Positions 16,421 to 25,839 are shown, counted from the first letter of the stretch. The stretch is DNA of 39,128 nucleotides from Anabaena subtropica FACHB-260 (GCF_014697105.1 NZ_JACJRF010000050.1:1-39128); one strand, 5' to 3'. The notes: generated by a model not told the origin, from the letters alone. Numbers and translations: made by a program.

Positions 16421-18328
16421 GTGTCTCAAATAATTAACACTGAGCAACAAGGTCATTATCGCTACAATCCTATTGGGTTAAATCAAAAGGGAGCGGCTCG
16501 GATATTTCCTTATACAGGGGAAGATGGGGCGTTGCTTTATGTTTTGACAAAATTACGGGAAGATGCGCTAAAACAGGGAAAATTATCTGAGCCTTGGAGT
16601 TTGTTGCTGAAGCAGTTCGATCAGGCGATCGCCTCTATAGATAAAACTTGGCTAGACTTATCTACACTTTTAGTAGATTGGGAAGTCTTTCAATCGGGTT
16701 GGTTTAATCTCTATTTACCGCCAAACGAACAATTCAATCCTAGTTATGTGCGGGAACGCCGGGAAATGGGACAGAGGCTTTCAGCCGCAAAGAAAGCAGC
16801 AGAATCAACAACAGGAATTGAACAGCAAAGGGCGTTATTTTATCAATCCCTGGAAAGCAGTGCTAAAGCCAATAAATATCAATTTCCTTATATTCCCACC
16901 CGTCCAGTAGCTAGTGTAATTCATAAACGGGATGGAGGTTTAAGCGATCGCGAGTTTGTCCGGCAAAGATTGGCGGGACAAAACCCAATGGTATTACGGC
17001 GAGTGCAGCCAACAGACCAAGCATTACTACAATCTTGGACAATTCACTCTAGTACTGTAAATTTAATCCAATCAGCAGGCGAAAATCGCTTATTTGTCGC
17101 TGATTACCCTTTATTCAAAGATTTAAAAGTTACAGAATTACAATCTGGTAAATACTTAGGTAATCCCGTCGCAGTATTTCATCGTTCTGAAGGCGGGTTA
17201 GAACCGATACTGATTGAATTAGAGAAAGGTCGAGTAGTCACTCCTACACAGATTGGAGGTGGTGCAGATGATTGGACAAGGGCAAAACTCTATGTACAAT
17301 CGGCGGATGCAACCCATCATGAGTTGTTTTCTCACCTCAGCTATACCCATTTAGCAATGGAAGTATTGGCGATCGCTACTCCTAGACAGTTACCCAGTAA
17401 TCATCCTTTCTATCAATTACTCAGCCCTCATTTGCAATTTTTACTGGCAATTAATCAACGCGGTAATCAAATCCTACTACAAGAAGGTTCCGCTATTAGT
17501 TCATTAATGGCTCCTGTGCGGGAGGTATCTTTGGGATTGATGAACAAAGCTTATCGGGAAAGGATTTTTTGGGATTACGCCTTACCCAACGACATTGAAC
17601 GGCGAGGAATCGAAACTAAGTTTCTTCCTGAATATCCTTATCGAGATGATGCGTTACTTTTGTGGGAAGCGATCGCCAAATATACTAGCAGTTATTTACA
17701 ACGCCATTATCTAGATGATAAGGCAGTATTGAAAGACCCCTATTTGCAAGCTTGGGCGAATGAACTCAGCACACCTTTAAACACTCGTCCCAAATCAGAG
17801 TTTCCCCAATTACCAACTTGGTGTCCACCAGAATGGGCGATCACTTCTGGACTACAACCCCAAGAATTACCACCCCATCCCCGCATACCTGGATTCACTA
17901 AAATTACTAGTCTGCAACAACTCATCGATATTGCCACAATCATTATTTTCACCTGTGGCCCCCAACACGCAGCCGTTAATTTTAGTCAGTTTGATTATTT
18001 CGGTTACGTACCCAATGCACCGTTTGCACTCTACAGTCGTCCCGATACACCAGTCAGTCTGCCAGAATTACTACCACCTGCCGAGAAAGAACTCAAACAA
18101 ATGGAGTTAACTTTTGCTTTGAGTGGAATTTCTTGGGGAAAACTTGGTAGTTCTGAGTTGATTCAGTTTGCTAATCGAGGCGATCGGCAAATCCTCTCTC
18201 AATTCCAAAGCGAGTTAGTAGAAATCGAAACCAAAATCAAAATTCGTAACCAGAAACGTTTAGTAAACACTGGCGTTGACTATCCTTACCTTTTACCTTC
18301 CCGCATTCCTAACAGTATTAATATTTGA
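16421..18328 (+). CDS. lipoxygenase
   Basis: A 635-residue non-haem iron lipoxygenase, which adds oxygen to polyunsaturated fatty acids such as linoleate. All iron ligands are visible: His300 and His305 in HHELFSHLSYTH, His516 and Asn520 in GPQHAAVNF, and the C-terminal Ile635 (RIPNSINI). The line WTRAKLYVQSADATHHELF is typical of the family. There is no obvious PLAT/beta-barrel domain in front, only a helical N-terminal region, as in compact cyanobacterial forms. Translation starts at GTG 16421, with AGGAA about ten bases upstream. It is divergent from the photolyase-like gene and has no signal peptide. Confidence 0.92.
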   Translation: MSQIINTEQQGHYRYNPIGLNQKGAARIFPYTGEDGALLYVLTKLREDALKQGKLSEPWSLLLKQFDQAIASIDKTWLDLSTLLVDWEVFQSGWFNLYLPPNEQFNPSYVRERREMGQRLSAAKKAAESTTGIEQQRALFYQSLESSAKANKYQFPYIPTRPVASVIHKRDGGLSDREFVRQRLAGQNPMVLRRVQPTDQALLQSWTIHSSTVNLIQSAGENRLFVADYPLFKDLKVTELQSGKYLGNPVAVFHRSEGGLEPILIELEKGRVVTPTQIGGGADDWTRAKLYVQSADATHHELFSHLSYTHLAMEVLAIATPRQLPSNHPFYQLLSPHLQFLLAINQRGNQILLQEGSAISSLMAPVREVSLGLMNKAYRERIFWDYALPNDIERRGIETKFLPEYPYRDDALLLWEAIAKYTSSYLQRHYLDDKAVLKDPYLQAWANELSTPLNTRPKSEFPQLPTWCPPEWAITSGLQPQELPPHPRIPGFTKITSLQQLIDIATIIIFTCGPQHAAVNFSQFDYFGYVPNAPFALYSRPDTPVSLPELLPPAEKELKQMELTFALSGISWGKLGSSELIQFANRGDRQILSQFQSELVEIETKIKIRNQKRLVNTGVDYPYLLPSRIPNSINI

Positions 18329-18412
18329 TATCTGTCCGGCTTAATCAGGAATTTTAGCGGCTGTATAAGTTTTTCTGGGGATGGTGGTCTATCAAGTTAG
18401 TTTTGACTGTTC

Positions 18413-18438
18413 GTAGTAAGGACTTTAGTCCTTACTAC
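18413..18438. repeat. dispersed palindrome (GGACTTTAGTCC type)
   Basis: A 26-base palindrome with 12-base arms (GTAGTAAGGACT and AGTCCTTACTAC) around TT. It lies 85 bases past the lipoxygenase stop and could act as an mRNA-end hairpin. Its core is shared with the element at 15306-15346. Confidence 0.75.
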
Positions 18439-18547
18439 AAGCTTGTTTATCCCTCAATTCAAATTTGATGACCTACTAGAGTTCCATCGAGAAAAAACTG
18501 GTAAGTAGGTAAACTGAATAAGGAAAAGCGATCGCCCCTTACCAACA

Positions 18548-18907
18548 ATGCAAATTACCCAGAGTCTCCATACAGCCATTATCGTCTCTAATCTAGAACG
18601 GTCAGAACACTTTTACAGTCAAGTGTTGGGATTATCCAAAATTGACCGTACTTTAAAATATCCTGGTGCATGGTATCAAGTCGGTAATTATCAAATTCAT
18701 CTAATAGTTGCGTCAGATGTCCCTACCCAGAATCAAAACGAAAAATGGGGACGCAATCCCCATATTGCTTTTTCTGTCGCTGACTTAGAAGTAGCCAAGC
18801 AAGAGTTACTCAATCAAAATTATCCCATTCAACCAAGCGCCTCCGGTCGTCCCGCCCTCTTCACTCAAGACCCTGATGGGAATATTATCGAGTTGAGTCA
18901 GATGTGA
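18548..18907 (+). CDS. VOC (glyoxalase-fold) family protein
   Basis: A 119-residue single VOC domain protein. The two beta-alpha-beta-beta-beta halves start at SLHTAIIVSNLERSEHFY and HIAFSVADLEVAKQEL. Candidate metal ligands are the His near residue 7, His in YQIHLIV, His in NPHIAF and the Glu in NIIELSQM at the end. This pattern fits glyoxalase I, fosfomycin-resistance or dioxygenase-like enzymes, and the sequence alone does not choose among them. It follows the lipoxygenase on the same strand, but 219 bases and a palindrome separate them. Confidence 0.85.
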   Translation: MQITQSLHTAIIVSNLERSEHFYSQVLGLSKIDRTLKYPGAWYQVGNYQIHLIVASDVPTQNQNEKWGRNPHIAFSVADLEVAKQELLNQNYPIQPSASGRPALFTQDPDGNIIELSQM

Positions 18908-18994
18908 GGGAAGCAGGGGAAGTAGGGGAAGCAGGGGAAGCAGGGGGAGTAGGGGGAGCAACTGACAACTAACAACTGACAACTGACAACTGAC
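18907..18994 (+). repeat. composite tandem array before the recombinase-like gene
   Basis: A degenerate GGGGAAGCA/GGGGGAGTA array (about 18907-18960) passes directly into a CAACTGA/CAACTAA heptamer array (about 18958-18993), which ends two bases before ATG 18997. It fills the whole gap after the VOC gene. Order and orientation relative to the start codon match the array before ruvX. Confidence 0.9.
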
Positions 18995-18996
18995 GA

Positions 18997-20289
18997 ATGA
19001 AAATTATTGCCTACACTTACACTGATCCATTACTAGAAACTTCTCCTGTGCAGATTGACTGGGGGTGGGAGGTGGAACGGGTGTATGCAGATTTGGGACA
19101 GCGTTCACAATTACAACAATTATTTACTGACTGTCAAGCTGAATCTTGTGATTATCTCATTGTTCGGCGTTTGGAAGAATTAGGGGATAATTTACAACAG
19201 GTAAGCGATCGCCTCAATCAGTTGGAAGCCATGAGTATAGGAATCATCGCTACGGAACAAGCCTACAACTCAGCAACTTCTCATCTCCGGGCTGATTTGC
19301 TAAAATTATTACAACAAATTCAACTCCAACAACGTAGTCGCCGTATTCGTCAAGGACACGCTCGTAATCGTCTTGAAGCTGCGCCTCCTCCTGGTAAAGC
19401 CCCTTATGGCTATCGCAGAGGTAAAGATAAATATATCCTAGATCGCAGTACGGCTCCAGTAGTTAAGGATTTTTTTGACAATTTTTTACTCTATGGTTCT
19501 CTGCGTGGTGCAGTCCGTTACTTAGCCAAAAAATATGGTAAGAAAATCTCTGTCACCACTGGTAAGCGTTGGTTAGCTAATCCTGTTTATCGTGGTGATA
19601 CTGCATATCAAAATCAGGAAATTATCTCTGATACCCATATTCCCATTATTTCCAGAGAAGAAGCTGCCCAAGTTGATCGACTTTTACGCCGTAATAGCCG
19701 TTTACCTTCTCGTAGCGCCAGCGCCCCCCGTTCTCTGGCTGGGTTGGTTGTTTGTCATCAGTGTCAGTCGCACATGACAGTTACCCGTGTTACTCAACGG
19801 CATCAAGATAAGGAGTATCTTTATTTACGTCCGATTAACTGCCCCCAAAGTCCTAAGTGTCGAGCTATTCCTTACCAAGAAATTTTAGAACATACAATTA
19901 CCAAGGTTTGTAGCGAATTACCTTTGGCGGTAGCAGGGATAAATTTTCCTCAATTAGATACAGTTAAAAATAGCTTAAAAGCAGCGATCGCCCATCAAGA
20001 AGAAATACTTCAACAGTTACCTAATTTAGTCGCAACTGGTATTTTAGATGCGGAAACATCTAAGTTAAGAACTTACAAACTCCGGACAGAAATTTCTACT
20101 CTACAAGCAAAATTAGCAACTCTTCCTCCAGTAAATTTACTCTCTGTTGCTCAAGCAGTTTCTATTCCCCAATTTTGGTTAGATTTATCAGAATCCGAAC
20201 GGAGGTTTTACTTTCGAGAATTTATCCGGCAAATTGAAATTATTCGTCAAAATCAAACCTGGGATTTACAAGTGATTTTTATTTTTTAG
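18997..20289 (+). CDS. XisF-like large serine recombinase relative without catalytic residues
   Basis: 430 residues with the layout of a large serine recombinase. There is a resolvase-like N-domain (1-120), a recombinase domain (about 130-240, PPPGKAPYGYRR..., then KRWLANPVYRGDTAYQN), a zinc ribbon (Cys253, 256, 282, 288) and a coiled coil (about 315-370). The catalytic motif is lost. The usual Y-x-R-V-S is YTYTD at 6-10, so Arg and Ser are replaced by Tyr8 and Asp10. The usual L-D-R-L-G-R is LEELGD at 59-64. The frame is intact and uses host-like sequence including HIP1 sites. It probably binds DNA without cutting it, so a structural or regulatory role is likely. No excision element or xisH/xisI gene is adjacent. 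Confidence 0.8.
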   Translation: MKIIAYTYTDPLLETSPVQIDWGWEVERVYADLGQRSQLQQLFTDCQAESCDYLIVRRLEELGDNLQQVSDRLNQLEAMSIGIIATEQAYNSATSHLRADLLKLLQQIQLQQRSRRIRQGHARNRLEAAPPPGKAPYGYRRGKDKYILDRSTAPVVKDFFDNFLLYGSLRGAVRYLAKKYGKKISVTTGKRWLANPVYRGDTAYQNQEIISDTHIPIISREEAAQVDRLLRRNSRLPSRSASAPRSLAGLVVCHQCQSHMTVTRVTQRHQDKEYLYLRPINCPQSPKCRAIPYQEILEHTITKVCSELPLAVAGINFPQLDTVKNSLKAAIAHQEEILQQLPNLVATGILDAETSKLRTYKLRTEISTLQAKLATLPPVNLLSVAQAVSIPQFWLDLSESERRFYFREFIRQIEIIRQNQTWDLQVIFIF

Positions 20290-20552
20290 ACATTAATTTT
20301 CTTCTCTCTCCAATCTCTAGTTTCTACTTTTACCAAAAGTTTGTATCATTTTTACATAGCTACAAGTATTAAAAAAATTGAGGCAAATTTTCGGCAAATT
20401 TCTCAAAAATAATATCGCTGCTCAGAGAAAATTGAGCTAACCTTGGAATTTAGTATTTATTCAGTAAACAGGTTGTTACTGGGTGGCAACATTAGAGATT
20501 CACTTTGATCTCTATGTAATCAAACCAGCAAGTAAAATGATTAGCATAGAAT

Positions 20553-22172
20553 ATGCAAGAAGGAAGCTTTATTTGGGGTCATCTAGAAAGACAACACCGC
20601 ACGGTTGACAGGTGGATTGATCGCCTATGGCTAGTAGTATTGTTAATTGCCGCATTACTACTGTTCAGCGTTAACCTCGGAGGATTACCCCTACAAGATT
20701 GGGATGAAGGAGTTTTAGCCCAAGTTGCCAGGGAAATAGTGCGAGAATCTGGTGATTCCCTGCGTTGGCTTTATCCCACCCTAAGTGGGCAAGCATACCA
20801 TGACAAACCGCCTCTGATACACATCCTGATTGCAGGGGTTTACTCTGTAGGAGGCGTAAATGAATGGACAACACGTTTACCAGGAGCAATTTTAACAGCC
20901 CTTTCTGTACCATTACTGTATTGTCTTGGGAGAGAGATATTTCGTCAACGTTGGGCAGCAATTTATAGTGCCTTAGTATACTTGACAATGCTACCTGTTG
21001 TCCGTTACGGACGATTGGCAATGTCAGATGGGGTAGTGGTAAGTTTCTTGTTGGTGATGATGCTGTGTGTATTGCGATCGCGTCGAGATTTACGCTACTG
21101 TCTGGGTATTGGTCTAAGTTTAGGCTTGATTTGCCTAACTCAAGGACTATCAGGTTTGTTGTTAGGTGCAGTTGTCCTCGTCTTTTTGTTTTGGGATACA
21201 CCAAGACTACTTAATAGTTATTATCTATGGATAGCGATCGCTCTTGGACTTTTGCCTGTAGCGGGTTGGTATGGCGCTCAACTTCTCAAATATGGTAATG
21301 ATTTTGCCCACAACGGCTTAATCATTCCATTCCTCAAACAAATTGGTGCAATTAGTAGCAAAAACACTCAACCACCTTGGTTTTACATTATCGAACTCCT
21401 CAAATGGACTTGGCCTTGGTTAATTTTTTTACCACAAACTGCACAGTTACTATGGGAAAATCGCAATCTTAGCTGGGCAAGACTCATACTTGTATGGAGC
21501 ATAGTTTATTTACTACTCATGTCTCTCATGAGTGCCAAACTCGCTTGGTACATATTGCCAATTTACCCCAGCTTAGCTTTAGCTTTCGGCGCTCAGTTAG
21601 CAGAAATAGAAAACCTGCCTTTAATGTCATCTTATCCCCGTGCTTGGGTGGCTGGTTTATCAATATTAGCCGTGGTGGCTTCAGCCGGGAGCATTCATTT
21701 TAGCTGGGGTATAACAGCAAAAACTGACTTACAGTTGATTTTTGCCGCCGTAGCTTTAACAATGATTTTGGGGGCAATTTTAGCAGAACGAGGTGACGGA
21801 CAATTTCTCAAGATTTTGTTTTGGGGTAGTTATATTTCCCTACTATTGTTGATGAAATCTAACTACTGGGTTTGGGAATTATGGCAAGCTTATCCTGTAA
21901 AACCTGTAGCAGCCATGATAGAGAAAGCAAATCCAGCAGCAAAGAAGATTTATACATCTTTTCCCTATCATCGTCCCTCATTGGATTTTTATAGCGATCG
22001 TCATATTATCCCAGCTTCTGTTGAAGAGTTGGAACATCGTTGGCACTACGAAACACAACCATATTTACTCATAAACATATCCGACTCTAAACGCCTACAC
22101 TTAGACTCCATCAAGCTACTCGATAAAGTCGAAGGCTGGCAATTAGTCACCAAAGAAACTAATCGATTGTAA
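20553..22172 (+). CDS. GT39/ArnT-type membrane glycosyltransferase
   Basis: 539 residues with about 11 membrane segments. It belongs to the dolichyl-phosphate-mannose/undecaprenyl-linked glycosyltransferase group (GT39, PMT_2). The catalytic acidic motif stands in the first periplasmic loop (PLQDWDEGVLAQVARE), and the second loop has the YHDKPPL motif. LPGAILTALSVPLLYCLGRE is also typical. It would transfer a sugar from a lipid carrier to a protein or lipid on the outer face of the plasma membrane; donor and acceptor are unknown. The last 100 residues are soluble. The gene stands alone, with a 263-base gap before it. Confidence 0.87.
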   Translation: MQEGSFIWGHLERQHRTVDRWIDRLWLVVLLIAALLLFSVNLGGLPLQDWDEGVLAQVAREIVRESGDSLRWLYPTLSGQAYHDKPPLIHILIAGVYSVGGVNEWTTRLPGAILTALSVPLLYCLGREIFRQRWAAIYSALVYLTMLPVVRYGRLAMSDGVVVSFLLVMMLCVLRSRRDLRYCLGIGLSLGLICLTQGLSGLLLGAVVLVFLFWDTPRLLNSYYLWIAIALGLLPVAGWYGAQLLKYGNDFAHNGLIIPFLKQIGAISSKNTQPPWFYIIELLKWTWPWLIFLPQTAQLLWENRNLSWARLILVWSIVYLLLMSLMSAKLAWYILPIYPSLALAFGAQLAEIENLPLMSSYPRAWVAGLSILAVVASAGSIHFSWGITAKTDLQLIFAAVALTMILGAILAERGDGQFLKILFWGSYISLLLLMKSNYWVWELWQAYPVKPVAAMIEKANPAAKKIYTSFPYHRPSLDFYSDRHIIPASVEELEHRWHYETQPYLLINISDSKRLHLDSIKLLDKVEGWQLVTKETNRL

Positions 22173-22253
22173 AGGGATTCGGGAGTGGTGAGTAAGAATT
22201 TTCTCTTCTCCCCCCCTGTCCCTTACCCCCTAACTCTTTCGACTCTCCACTCC

Positions 22254-22619
22254 CTACTTAACTTCCTCAGTCCCTGGTGGTAATTGCTGGTTCAAACTTG
22301 TTCCTTGTTGAGTAACAGTCATCATTCCCAAAAAAATGGCACTTCCTACAGCTAAAGCTACTAAAGGACGCTTAAAAAGGATAAAATCTCTGATAATTCT
22401 GGCTATGGGACTGCTTTGACGACGTAGCGCTGAACAGATCATGATCTGGTTGAGCGTAAAAGGGTCACGGACGTAATGCCCGCTTTGACAGACCACTACT
22501 CGTTCTTGACAATACGGACAAGTAAATAAACCTATATAACTTTTAATAGGTTTTGCCCTAGCATATCTTTGGCAAATGGGGCAAGTAACATAATGATTAT
22601 CAAAAGTGTGTATATTCAT
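22254..22619 (-). CDS. zinc-ribbon membrane-anchored protein
   Basis: 121 residues, function unknown. Two CxxC pairs (Cys13/16 and Cys34/37) form a zinc ribbon, and Cys44 and His48 may add to it. One membrane segment follows at about 85-105 (LVALAVGSAIFLGMM), with a short polar tail. The predicted protein therefore exposes a small zinc domain at a membrane. The gene converges on the GT39 gene across an 81-base C/T-rich spacer. Confidence 0.65.
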   Translation of the reverse strand: MNIHTFDNHYVTCPICQRYARAKPIKSYIGLFTCPYCQERVVVCQSGHYVRDPFTLNQIMICSALRRQSSPIARIIRDFILFKRPLVALAVGSAIFLGMMTVTQQGTSLNQQLPPGTEEVK

Positions 22620-23095
22620 CTACCTCGTCCGCTAGTCCATTTACTCGCTCTATTTAAGAATACCCATATTAAATTACCCATTAATACTTAGTAGACACTC
22701 CACTGTAGTATAAAAGTAGCCTTTAATCACACACACAGTTGTATTTCTACTAAGGATGACTTAATGGTTGCAACACGAGTATAGCTAGATTTAAGCAAAG
22801 ATGTCTCTTGTTTTGAGCTGATTTGTGGCATATCCACTCAGTGCGTAGCTACTAAACTCTTGCTTTTTAGAGAAGAGAATACTATTTACACTTTGCTATA
22901 GAGTATTGTCCATTGATTATCAACTTTCTCTCATTTAACCATTATCTCTAGAAAAATTTGCTATGGCAAAATTTTTTTACTACAGATTGTAAATTTGGTT
23001 TACCAAATTTACTTGTCTGGTGGATAAATAATGGCTCACAATGAGAAGTAACAAATAAAAATTTACATTTTTTCTGACATTTACCCCGCCTTTCA
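22620..23095. other. 476-base gap, no gene seen
   Basis: This AT-rich gap separates the divergent zinc-ribbon gene and the ClC gene and should hold both promoters. I see no RNA gene or repeat array. A short inverted repeat (AAATTTGG/CCAAATTT, about 22990-23010) is present, but its role is unclear. Confidence 0.5.
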
Positions 23096-24973
23096 ATGAC
23101 TCTACTGCCTCCCACTGAGATGAGGAAGGTGAAAGAACCATCTGCTTTTCCTACATCTTCCGCTCGAATAACACATCTCATTAACCGTTTTCAACTTTCC
23201 CCAGAAACTATTGTGTTGTTTTTAGCCGTACTCATTGGCGGTGGCACTGGTATGGGGGTAGTGACTTTTCACTATTTGATTGAGCTGATTCACCATCTAA
23301 TGCTAGAAAATTTGATGGGTGCGATTGGTGGTTGGGGTGCCTGGACGTTAGCTTTTGTCCCCATTTTAGGCGGATTAATAGTTGGATTAATGCGTTGGCG
23401 CACCCAGGACTTTGGCCCTGGACTATCCTCTCTCATTGCTGCTTCTGAAGGTGGAGAAATTAAGGGGCAATTGCGACCTGTAACTAAAATGTTAGCGGCT
23501 TCTGTTTCTTTGGGCAGTGGTGCTTCTTTGGGGCCAGAGGGGCCAAGCGTGGAAATTGGCGCTAATTTTGGGATGCTTTTGTCTTTAATACTACAAGTTT
23601 CACAAGAACGACAGCGCTTACTTTTGGGTGCGGGCGCGGCGGCGGGCTTGGCGGCTGGATTTAATGCACCCATCGCTGGCGTATTTTTTGCTTTAGAAGT
23701 AGTAATGGGGGCAACTTCTTTTGCGACTTCGGCTGTGAGTGTGGTGCTATTAGCAGCAGTGGTAGCGGCTTTAATTGCTCAAATTGGTTTAGGGGCGCAG
23801 CCTGCTTTTGCTTTACCTGTATATCAAGTCCGTAGTCCTTTAGAATTACCTCTTTACCTGGGGTTGGGTTTGGGGGCTAGTTTGGTTTCTGTGGCTTATA
23901 AACAATCAATTAATTGGGCAAAAGCTTGTTTTGCCGGCTCAATTCCTGGGTTTAAATTTTTAGGTAAAATTCCTCAGCCAATTCACCCCATTATTGGTGG
24001 TGTGATTGTGGGCATAGCGGCTGTAAATTTCCCACAAATTTTAGGTATCGGTTATGGCACAGTGCAAGCGATGCTGCAAGATGTCAAATTTTCTCTGGAT
24101 TTGTTGGCGATATTGCTAGTACTAAAACTGTTGATAACGGCAATTAGTGCAGGTAGCGGTTTTGTCGGCGGTTTGTTTGCCCCAGCCATGTTTTTGGGTG
24201 CTTCTTTAGGTTCGGCTTATGGGAAAATCCTCCCCCTCATAGTCCCAGGAATGAGCGAATATATAGCAGCACCTCCAGCTTACGCAATGGTGGGTATGGC
24301 TGCCGTATTAGCTGGGAGTGTGCGAGCGCCTTTAACCTCAATTTTAATGTTGTTTGAACTCACCCGCGACTACCGAATTGTTTTACCTCTGATGGCAGCT
24401 GTGGGTTTAAGTGTGTGGGTAGTAGAAATGATTAAACCCAGCACTAACTCTAATGCCAACCTACAACAAATTGGTCTTTCTATTCCGAAAGACCAAAAGA
24501 TAGAAATTTTACGACAAGTTTTAGTAGAAGATGCGATGCTTGACTGCCCAAAAAAGTTACCTGCTACTATGGATATTTTGGAAGCTGCTAGGGAAATGAT
24601 CCGCGATCGCACACGCAGCGCCTTAGTTATTGATGAAGCAGAACAATTAGTTGGTATTATTTCCCTAGAAGACCTCAATCGTACTCTTTCTCTATGGCAA
24701 AATTACCCGAATTCCTCAAATGAAATCCAGCGTAATTTAACCAATCAAACGATCATCGATATCTGTACAAAAGAAATCCTCTATGCTTGGCGGGATGAAC
24801 CTTTGTCTGAGGCTTTAGACCGCATGGACGTTAGAGGCTTGCATCAGTTACCAGTGGTCGCACGAGACAACTATGATCATATTCTCGGTTTACTAGATAG
24901 GGAACAAATTGCATTAACGTGCAACTTGGCTGTCACACGTCAGACAATTTACCAGTTAGTCATTGGTCATTAG
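23096..24973 (+). CDS. ClC-family chloride channel/antiporter with CBS domains
   Basis: 625 residues. About residues 35-450 form the ClC membrane core, with selectivity-filter segments GSGASLGPEGPSVEIG (gating Glu148) and GSGFVGGLFAPAMFLGASLG, and GSVRAPLTSILMLFELT later. Two CBS domains follow (about 490-545 and 560-618, with VIDEAEQLVGIISLEDL and LPVVARDNYDHILGLLDREQI). They probably bind an adenine nucleotide and gate transport. The ATG at 23096 gives a normal cytoplasmic N-terminus. Whether it is a channel or a Cl-/H+ exchanger cannot be decided here. Confidence 0.93.
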   Translation: MTLLPPTEMRKVKEPSAFPTSSARITHLINRFQLSPETIVLFLAVLIGGGTGMGVVTFHYLIELIHHLMLENLMGAIGGWGAWTLAFVPILGGLIVGLMRWRTQDFGPGLSSLIAASEGGEIKGQLRPVTKMLAASVSLGSGASLGPEGPSVEIGANFGMLLSLILQVSQERQRLLLGAGAAAGLAAGFNAPIAGVFFALEVVMGATSFATSAVSVVLLAAVVAALIAQIGLGAQPAFALPVYQVRSPLELPLYLGLGLGASLVSVAYKQSINWAKACFAGSIPGFKFLGKIPQPIHPIIGGVIVGIAAVNFPQILGIGYGTVQAMLQDVKFSLDLLAILLVLKLLITAISAGSGFVGGLFAPAMFLGASLGSAYGKILPLIVPGMSEYIAAPPAYAMVGMAAVLAGSVRAPLTSILMLFELTRDYRIVLPLMAAVGLSVWVVEMIKPSTNSNANLQQIGLSIPKDQKIEILRQVLVEDAMLDCPKKLPATMDILEAAREMIRDRTRSALVIDEAEQLVGIISLEDLNRTLSLWQNYPNSSNEIQRNLTNQTIIDICTKEILYAWRDEPLSEALDRMDVRGLHQLPVVARDNYDHILGLLDREQIALTCNLAVTRQTIYQLVIGH

Positions 24974-25046
24974 TCATTAGTCATTTAGTCAAGAATTATG
25001 GATTTGAACTCTTGACTATCGACTGTTGACTATTGACTATCGACTA
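24955..25046. repeat. STRR heptamers between clc and calA
   Basis: TTAGTCA/TTGGTCA copies begin within the last codons of the ClC gene (about 24955-24990), and TTGACTA/TCGACTA copies follow (about 25012-25046). They fill the convergent gap between the two genes, so tandem repeats also mark gene ends and not only starts. Confidence 0.75.
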
Positions 25047-25050
25047 TTAA

Positions 25051-25464
25051 TTATGCTGTAGCTTCTGCGATTTCGAGAATTTCTCTTTCTTCGCCATCTA
25101 CTTGTCTGAGACGAATGTGCTTTTTCCCTAAAGTGATGACAAACTCATCTCCTGGTTTGAGGTTCATCTGTTTTGTATAAGCCGAACCAATCAACAAGTT
25201 ACCATTCGATTGCACGCTAATTCTATAGCTAGCACTCCGTCCACCACGGCCGTTGGCATTGGGAGCGCTGTCTAATTGAATGCCTTCTGCATCAATTAGA
25301 GCGTTTAAGAATTTCATCATATTGACACGTTCTATACCATTTTTGGTAACGGTATAGTAGCCACACTGTTTAGCTTTTTCTTCTTTGCTAAGGTTCTCTA
25401 GCTCTTTGACTTTTTTGAGCAGTTCTTCACCGACTAGGGGTTCTATTTTTTTCTGTTTAGGCAT
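25051..25464 (-). CDS. calA: cyAbrB-type transcription regulator (CalA/cyAbrB1 group)
   Basis: 137 residues. This cyanobacterial AbrB-like DNA-binding protein has its AbrB domain at the C-terminus (GNLLIGSAYTKQMNLKPGDEF...), the reverse of Bacillus AbrB. The N-terminal lines KVKELENLSKEEKAKQCGYY and MMKFLNALIDAEGIQLDS fit the cyAbrB1 group, called CalA in Anabaena. Known CalA proteins regulate hydrogenase, iron superoxide dismutase and cell-differentiation genes and may be essential. The ATG at 25464 was chosen; the preceding TTG is less likely. A 375-base upstream gap leaves ample room for control. Confidence 0.85.
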   Translation of the reverse strand: MPKQKKIEPLVGEELLKKVKELENLSKEEKAKQCGYYTVTKNGIERVNMMKFLNALIDAEGIQLDSAPNANGRGGRSASYRISVQSNGNLLIGSAYTKQMNLKPGDEFVITLGKKHIRLRQVDGEEREILEIAEATA

Positions 25465-25839
25465 CAACTTAGGTCAGAAATCAATGGTTTAAGTAGTTGA
25501 ATCGATTTTATTTTAGCTGACGTTGAGCTAATAGGAACAATATCCTTTAGTTTTTATCTCAGCCTAGCCAAGTATATTACATTGATCTGCAAAATTGTTG
25601 CACAATTAGCAATATTTGCTAGACAATTTAATTTTGATAATCGTGATAACTATATATAGTTAATGAATCACTGCTAAACTATATTTATTTAAGTTTTCTA
25701 AACTAGAGTAAAAATTTGCCTCCTTAGTTGGCTTGATTGTTGAGGAGAAAAATGATAAGTAAGGCTGATCCTTAGTCATTAGTCATTAGTCATTGGTGAA
25801 GAGAAAACAACTGACAACTGACAACTGACAACTAACAAA
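25465..25839. other. calA / rrf2 divergent gap with STRR arrays
   Basis: The 375-base gap between two divergent regulator genes holds both promoters. The right end carries TTAGTCA copies (about 25772-25795) and then CAACTGA/CAACTAA copies (25807-25836) that end three bases before the Rrf2 ATG. No further gene was seen. Confidence 0.6.

Noticed and set aside
18997-20289. An fdxN-type excision element bounded by this recombinase
   Set aside because: No xisH or xisI, no interrupted gene and no direct repeats were found nearby, and the protein lacks catalytic residues.
20671-21204. 177-codon minus-strand frame inside the GT39 gene
   Set aside because: The plus strand encodes a clear multi-pass glycosyltransferase; the antisense frame has no family features.
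22948-23181. 77-codon minus-strand frame before the ClC gene
   Set aside because: It overlaps the start of the ClC gene and crosses its promoter region; the sequence is not protein-like.
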